A stretch of 26,779 bases of DNA from an uncultured Variovorax sp. (GTDB lineage Bacteria > Pseudomonadota > Gammaproteobacteria > Burkholderiales > Burkholderiaceae): NCBI GenBank assembly GCA_946478645.1, contig CAMLCW010000022.1, positions 1-26,779 on the forward strand, in the 5' to 3' direction. The translations under genes and the position numbers were made by a program. Below the pieces are notes generated by a model. It was not told the origin of the DNA and did no database searches. It saw only the letters and a program-made list of their open reading frames with translations. This document shows, piece after piece, positions 22,698 to 26,779 of this stretch. The first letter of the stretch is position 1; each line of letters starts with the position of its first letter.

Positions 22698-25298
22698 TCA
22701 GGACACGGCGGCCGCCACCTTGGCGTCCTCGGTCTTGTAGTCGTCGATCTTGTCGAAGTTCAGGTACTGGTAGATCTGCGCGCTCGACGCATCGAGCACG
22801 CCCACGTTCTCCATGTACTCCGCGCGCGTCGGGATGCGGCCCAGGCGCGAGCAGATGGCGGCGAGTTCGGCCGAACCCAGGTACACGTTGGTGTTCTTGC
22901 CCAGCCGGTTCGGGAAGTTGCGGGTGCTGGTCGACATCACCGTCGCGCCTTCGCGCACCTGCGCCTGGTTGCCCATGCACAGCGAGCAGCCCGGCATTTC
23001 GGTGCGCGCGCCGGCATTGCCGAAGACGCCGTAATGGCCTTCTTCGGTGAGCTGCTGCGCGTCCATCTTGGTCGGCGGCGCGATCCAGAGCTTGACCGGG
23101 ATGTCGCGCTTGCCTTCGAGCAGCTTCGACGCGGCGCGGAAGTGGCCGATGTTGGTCATGCACGAACCGATGAACACCTCGTCGATCGCGGCGCCGGCCA
23201 CGTCGCTGAGCGTCTTCACGTCGTCGGGGTCGTTCGGGCAGGCCACGATGGGCTCGTGGATCTCGGCCAGGTCGATCTCGATCACGGCGGCGTAGTCGGC
23301 GTCGGCGTCGCCCTTGAGCAATTGCGGGTCCTTGAGCCAGGCTTCCTGGGCCGCGATGCGGCGCTCGAGCGTGCGCGCGTCGGCATAGCCCTCGGCGATC
23401 ATCCACTTCATCAGCGTGATGTTGCTGTTGATGTACTCGATGATCGGTTCCTTGTTCAGGTGCACCGTGCAGCCGGCGGCCGAGCGTTCGGCCGAGGCGT
23501 CGCTGAGCTCGAAGGCCTGTTCCACCTTGAGGTCGGGCAGGCCCTCGATCTCGAGGATGCGGCCCGAGAAGATATTCTTCTTGCCCTTCTTCTCGACCGT
23601 GAGCAGGCCGCTTTTGATCGCGTAGAGCGGAATCGCGTTGACCAGGTCGCGCAGCGTGACGCCGGGCTGCATCTTGCCCTTGAAGCGCACGAGCACCGAT
23701 TCGGGCATGTCGAGCGGCATCACGCCGGTGGCGGCCGCAAAGGCCACGAGGCCCGAGCCCGCGGGGAAGCTGATGCCGATCGGGAAGCGCGTGTGGCTGT
23801 CGCCGCCCGTGCCCACGGTGTCGGGCGTCAGCAGGCGGTTGAGCCAGCTGTGGATCACGCCGTCGCCCGGGCGCAGCGAGACGCCGCCGCGCGTGCTGAT
23901 GAAGTCGGGCAGCTCGTGGTGCATCTTCACGTCGACCTTCTTCGGGTACGCCGCGGTGTGGCAGAACGACTGCATGACGAGGTCGGCCGAGAAGCCCAGG
24001 CAGGCCAGGTCTTTGAGCTCGTCGCGCGTCATCGGGCCGGTGGTGTCCTGCGAGCCGACCGAGGTCATCTTGGGTTCGCAGTAGGTGCCGGGGCGCACGC
24101 CCTGTCCTTCGGGCAGGCCACAGGCGCGGCCGACCATCTTCTGCGCGAGCGAGAAGCCCTTCTTGGTGTCGACCGGGCTTTGCGGCAGGCGGAACAGCGT
24201 GGAGGCCGGCAGGCCCAGCGCCTCGCGCGCCTTGGCCGTGAGGCCGCGGCCGATGATCAGCGGAATGCGGCCGCCGGCGCGCACTTCGTCGAACAGCACG
24301 TCGCTCTTGACCTTGAACTCGGCGATGACCTTGCCGTCCTTGAGGGCCTTGCCTTCGTAGGGGCGCAGCTCGATCACGTCGCCGGTGTCCATCTGGCTCA
24401 CGTCGAGCTCGATGGGCAGCGCGCCCGCGTCTTCCATGGTGTTGTAGAAGATCGGCGCGATCTTGGTGCCGAGGCACACGCCACCGAAGCGCTTGTTCGG
24501 GATGAAGGGAATGTCGTCGCCGGTGAACCACAGCACCGAGTTGGTGGCCGACTTGCGGCTCGAACCCGTGCCGACCACGTCGCCCACGTAGGCGATCTGG
24601 TGGCCCTTCTGCTTGAGCGACTCGATGAACTTGACCGGGCCGCGCTTGCCGTCTTCTTCCGGTTCGAACGCCGTGCCTTCGCGCTTGTTCTTGAGCATGG
24701 CCAGCGCGTGCATCGGGATGTCGGGGCGCGTGGTGGCGTCGGGCGCGGGCGAGAGGTCGTCGGTGTTGGTTTCGCCGGGCACCTTGAAGACCGTGACGGT
24801 CAGGCTCTGCGGCACTTCGGGGCGGCTCGTGAACCACTCGGCGTCGGCCCAGCTCTGCAGCACGCCCTTGGCATTGGCGTTGCCCTGGTCGGCCTTTTCC
24901 TTGACGTCATGGAACTGGTCGAACATGAGCAGGGTGTTCTTGAGGCCCTGGGCCGCCACGGTGCCGACCTCGGCATCGTCCAGCAGGTCGATCAGCGGGG
25001 AGATGTTGTAGCCGCCGAGCATCGTGCCGAGCAGTTCGGTGGCGCGCGCGCGCGTGATGAACTGGCTCTTCTCGGTGCCATGCGCCACCGCCGCGAGGTA
25101 GCTGGCCTTGACCTTGGCGGCATCGTCGACGCCGGCCGGCACGCGATGGGTCAGCAGGTCGAGCAGGAAGGCGCCGTCCTTGGCGTTCGCGCTCTTGAGG
25201 AGCTCGATGGCTTCGGCGGTCTGCTTGGCGCTCAGGGGAAGCGGTGGAATGCCGAGCGCGGCGCGTTCGGCAACATGGTCAACGTAGGCTTGCAACAT
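22698..25298 (-). CDS. acnB: Aconitate hydratase B (bifunctional aconitate hydratase 2 / 2-methylisocitrate dehydratase)
   Basis: This 866-residue [4Fe-4S] enzyme is the main TCA-cycle aconitase in many proteobacteria and can also act on 2-methylisocitrate. It has the AcnB order: an N-terminal HEAT-like helical domain (1-160), the swivel domain with [14 protein letters not shown], then the three cluster domains. The cluster ligands are Cys713 ([11 protein letters not shown]), Cys771 and Cys774 ([10 protein letters not shown]), each within about three residues of the E. coli positions as I recall them. [23 protein letters not shown] is also diagnostic. The ATG is preceded by GGAG at eight bases. 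The gene lies 79 bases after the exported-protein gene on the same strand, behind a long hairpin, and is closed by a strong terminator. acnA lies about 3.8 kb away on the same strand. Confidence 0.98.
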   Translation of the reverse strand: MLQAYVDHVAERAALGIPPLPLSAKQTAEAIELLKSANAKDGAFLLDLLTHRVPAGVDDAAKVKASYLAAVAHGTEKSQFITRARATELLGTMLGGYNISPLIDLLDDAEVGTVAAQGLKNTLLMFDQFHDVKEKADQGNANAKGVLQSWADAEWFTSRPEVPQSLTVTVFKVPGETNTDDLSPAPDATTRPDIPMHALAMLKNKREGTAFEPEEDGKRGPVKFIESLKQKGHQIAYVGDVVGTGSSRKSATNSVLWFTGDDIPFIPNKRFGGVCLGTKIAPIFYNTMEDAGALPIELDVSQMDTGDVIELRPYEGKALKDGKVIAEFKVKSDVLFDEVRAGGRIPLIIGRGLTAKAREALGLPASTLFRLPQSPVDTKKGFSLAQKMVGRACGLPEGQGVRPGTYCEPKMTSVGSQDTTGPMTRDELKDLACLGFSADLVMQSFCHTAAYPKKVDVKMHHELPDFISTRGGVSLRPGDGVIHSWLNRLLTPDTVGTGGDSHTRFPIGISFPAGSGLVAFAAATGVMPLDMPESVLVRFKGKMQPGVTLRDLVNAIPLYAIKSGLLTVEKKGKKNIFSGRILEIEGLPDLKVEQAFELSDASAERSAAGCTVHLNKEPIIEYINSNITLMKWMIAEGYADARTLERRIAAQEAWLKDPQLLKGDADADYAAVIEIDLAEIHEPIVACPNDPDDVKTLSDVAGAAIDEVFIGSCMTNIGHFRAASKLLEGKRDIPVKLWIAPPTKMDAQQLTEEGHYGVFGNAGARTEMPGCSLCMGNQAQVREGATVMSTSTRNFPNRLGKNTNVYLGSAELAAICSRLGRIPTRAEYMENVGVLDASSAQIYQYLNFDKIDDYKTEDAKVAAAVS

Positions 25299-25320
25299 CT
25301 TTTTTTCTCCGGAAACGGGG

Positions 25321-25365
25321 GTCGGGCGTGCGGTGCGGCCAGGAAGGCGCCGGCCGCAGCCCGAC
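25321..25365 (-). promoter_or_regulatory. Long two-stem hairpin in the acnB leader / intercistronic region
   Basis: An outer perfect 7-bp stem, GTCGGGC (25321-25327) with GCCCGAC (25359-25365), stacks on an inner perfect 7-bp stem, TGCGGCC (25334-25340) with GGCCGCA (25352-25358). A six-base bulge is on one side only and the loop has 11 bases. It ends 22 bases before the acnB ATG on the transcript. No T-run follows, so it is not a typical terminator. It may be a processing site or a structured leader. Confidence 0.6.
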
Positions 25366-25377
25366 AGGGCTCTCTTA

Positions 25378-25941
25378 CTACTGCTTGGGCGCGTCGGAGC
25401 CTTCGAACAGGCTCTTCGGCGGGTTCTTCTTCATCTCTTCGGCAAAGGTCAGCTGTTCCGACGTCTGGCATTCGTCGGCAATGCGCAGGCCGGCCTTCTG
25501 GTTCATCAGCATCGACTTGTTGCCGAGCTGCAGCCACATGGCGCCGGCACGCGGGTCTTCGAGGCGGATCGCGCCGGTGCGGCTCTCGACCGGGTGCATG
25601 CGGTACTTCAGGCCCTTGGTGGTCACGTTGAAGAAGCCGGGCTTCTTGTCGTCGGCGGTCACCGTGACGTCGGCGCCGAGTTCGCATTGCGCGCGGCCGG
25701 TGGACACGCGCTGGGCCACGGCGAGGTCGGCCTCGGTCAGCACGATGTTGGTGTCGTCGGCAATGGGCGTGACTTCTTCCACCGCCTTCTTGGCGCTGCG
25801 CGCGACCTTCTTCTTGGGCGGGGTCTTCTTGGCCTTCGGCTTGGCCTCGGCCTTGGCCGCGGGCTTGGCGGGGGTGGTCTGGGCCACGGCCGCGAACGGC
25901 AGTGCCAGGGCCAAGGCAGCGATCAGAGCAATTTTCTTCAT
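25378..25941 (-). CDS. Exported protein of unknown function, Lys/Ala/Pro-rich N-terminal linker, two cysteines
   Basis: I do not recognise a named family for this 187-residue protein. The N-terminus is a clear Sec signal peptide ([20 protein letters not shown], predicted cut after AVA, before Gln21). A lysine-, alanine- and proline-rich stretch follows (about 22-53), then a globular part (about 65-170) with exactly two cysteines, Cys86 and Cys158, which could form a disulfide in the periplasm. The ATG at 25941 is preceded by AAGGA. Upstream codons are unlike coding sequence. The gene sits 28 bases after the CitE-like gene and 79 before acnB on the same strand. Its conserved place between two TCA-type genes does not by itself reveal a role. 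Confidence 0.88.
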   Translation of the reverse strand: MKKIALIAALALALPFAAVAQTTPAKPAAKAEAKPKAKKTPPKKKVARSAKKAVEEVTPIADDTNIVLTEADLAVAQRVSTGRAQCELGADVTVTADDKKPGFFNVTTKGLKYRMHPVESRTGAIRLEDPRAGAMWLQLGNKSMLMNQKAGLRIADECQTSEQLTFAEEMKKNPPKSLFEGSDAPKQ

Positions 25942-25969
25942 GGGTGTGTTCCTTGAGGCTGGATCGGTT

Positions 25970-26779
25970 TCAGGGGGCCGCGAGTGCAAACCAGGCCTGG
26001 GCCTCTGGTGGCAGCGCGCGCCCGGTGGCGTGGGCACGCGTCAGCACTTGCCAGAAATGGCGATAGCTCGCGCGGTCGTGCAATGTGCCATCAATTTGTG
26101 TCGGCGCCCAATCGGCGGCCGCCGCAGTTGTAATGATTCTTGTGGCCACCTGGATCTGTGCCTCGTCGGGGGCAAAGGCCTCGAGGATGGGCCGGATCTG
26201 GTTCGGATGGATGCTCCACATGCGCGTGTAGCCGAATTCGGTCGCCGCCTTGCGCGCGGCGTTGCGCATGGCGTCCGTGTCGTTGAACTCGGTCACCACG
26301 CAGTGCGAGGGCACCTTGCCATGGGCATGGGCGGCCGAGGCGATGGCGAGCTTGGCGCGCACCACGAGCGGATGCGTGAACTGCCCGACGGCGCCCATGC
26401 CGTCGGCCGGAATCGCACCGGCATGGGCCGACACGAAGTCCATCAGGCCGAAGCTCAGCGACTGCACGCGCGGATGCGCGGCGATGTCGAAGGCGTTGTG
26501 CACGGCCAGCGGCGATTCGATGAGCACGTGCAGCGGCAGGCCGGGAGCCTCGGCCGCGTCGAGCGCCTCGACCGCCTGCGCCACGTCGGCCACGGACTCG
26601 ACCTTCGGCACCATGAGGTGGCTGAGCCGCTGGCCCGCGCGGCCGGCGATGGTGACGACGTCGCCGGCAAAGGCGGGATGGTCGACCGGGTGCACGCGCA
26701 CGCCGACGCGCAGGTCCGGCCTCGCGGCCAGTGCGAGTTCGGTCACCAGCGCCGCATGCTCGGCCTCGCCGCCCACGGG
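25970..26779 (-). CDS. HpcH/HpaI aldolase / CitE-like CoA-ester lyase, 5' end outside the window
   Basis: About 269 residues of the C-terminal part are present; family members are usually 300-340 long. The frame runs off the window edge with no plausible start, as the only candidate near the edge is a GTG inside GGEAEHAALV-type sequence. Visible motifs are LMVPKVES, VLIESPLAVHNAFDIA, LSFGLMDFVSAH and the C-terminal MWSIHPNQIRPILEAF. These match the citrate lyase beta-subunit-like or citramalyl/malyl-CoA lyase group, which cleaves CoA thioesters of hydroxy acids using Mg2+. No citrate lyase alpha, gamma or ligase genes are seen, so true CitE is less likely than a stand-alone lyase. It heads the minus-strand run leading to acnB. 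Confidence 0.88.
   Translation of the reverse strand, partial: PVGGEAEHAALVTELALAARPDLRVGVRVHPVDHPAFAGDVVTIAGRAGQRLSHLMVPKVESVADVAQAVEALDAAEAPGLPLHVLIESPLAVHNAFDIAAHPRVQSLSFGLMDFVSAHAGAIPADGMGAVGQFTHPLVVRAKLAIASAAHAHGKVPSHCVVTEFNDTDAMRNAARKAATEFGYTRMWSIHPNQIRPILEAFAPDEAQIQVATRIITTAAAADWAPTQIDGTLHDRASYRHFWQVLTRAHATGRALPPEAQAWFALAAP

Noticed and set aside
20131..24837. Long minus-strand open frame (about 1570 codons) in another frame than fadE and acnB
   Set aside because: It overlaps both genes in the wrong frame, is Arg/Pro/Ala-rich, and has no ribosome binding site or motif. It is a GC-rich shadow.
20700..25631. Very long open frame (about 1640 codons) on the plus strand across the fadE-like and acnB genes
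   Set aside because: It is antisense to two well-supported enzymes. Its translation is low-complexity Arg/His/Ala/Gly without any recognisable domain, as expected for the mirror frame of GC-rich codons.

Overview
The window looks like chromosomal housekeeping DNA from a GC-rich betaproteobacterium, most likely Comamonadaceae (Variovorax-like). That placement rests on the very high GC content, a DUF3579 gene next to rpsT, the kynB-kynU-kynA order, MmyB-type regulation, paired acnA and acnB, and -10 boxes of the ACAAT type. No similarity search was run, so the genus is an inference. There are no rRNA or tRNA genes, insertion sequences, CRISPR arrays or phage genes, and no gap between genes exceeds about 180 bases.

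Left part (1-10.6 kb). rpsT (+) faces a DUF3579 gene (-) across two back-to-back terminators. argD-argF (+) form a translationally coupled arginine operon, and their leader contains a terminator-like hairpin that can refold into a competing hairpin. A secreted S9-family serine peptidase lipoprotein (-) is divergent from an OmpR-type response regulator and its coupled histidine kinase (+). An inverted repeat lies midway between the two starts. A small CxxCxxCC protein (YkgJ family) follows, then kynB-kynU-kynA (+). These three genes take tryptophan to anthranilate and are joined by ATGA overlaps.

Middle part (10.6-16.1 kb). A two-part protein (SMI1/KNR4-like plus ankyrin-like) follows kynA and converges on a group A FAD monooxygenase (-). 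Upstream of the monooxygenase on the same strand is a ferrous iron uptake set, feoA-feoB plus a four-cysteine single-span membrane protein, behind a candidate Fur box. A YfcE-type phosphodiesterase directly follows acnA.

Right part (16.1-26.8 kb). acnA (-) is followed, towards higher coordinates, by a four-helix membrane protein (-). This is divergent from an MmyB-type XRE regulator (+), with a dyad operator candidate between them. The regulator's 3' end overlaps that of a FadE-type acyl-CoA dehydrogenase (-) tail to tail. Beyond a clear terminator lie acnB, an exported two-cysteine protein of unknown function, and a CitE-like CoA-ester lyase cut by the window edge, all on the minus strand. 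Together this is central carbon metabolism (two aconitases, beta-oxidation, a CoA-ester lyase) beside iron uptake, which fits the Fe-S dependence of both aconitases.

I found no clearly new multi-gene system. The best leads are the argD leader switch, the three dyads in divergent or leader regions, the SMI1/ankyrin fusion, the FeoB-linked cysteine protein and the structured acnB leader.
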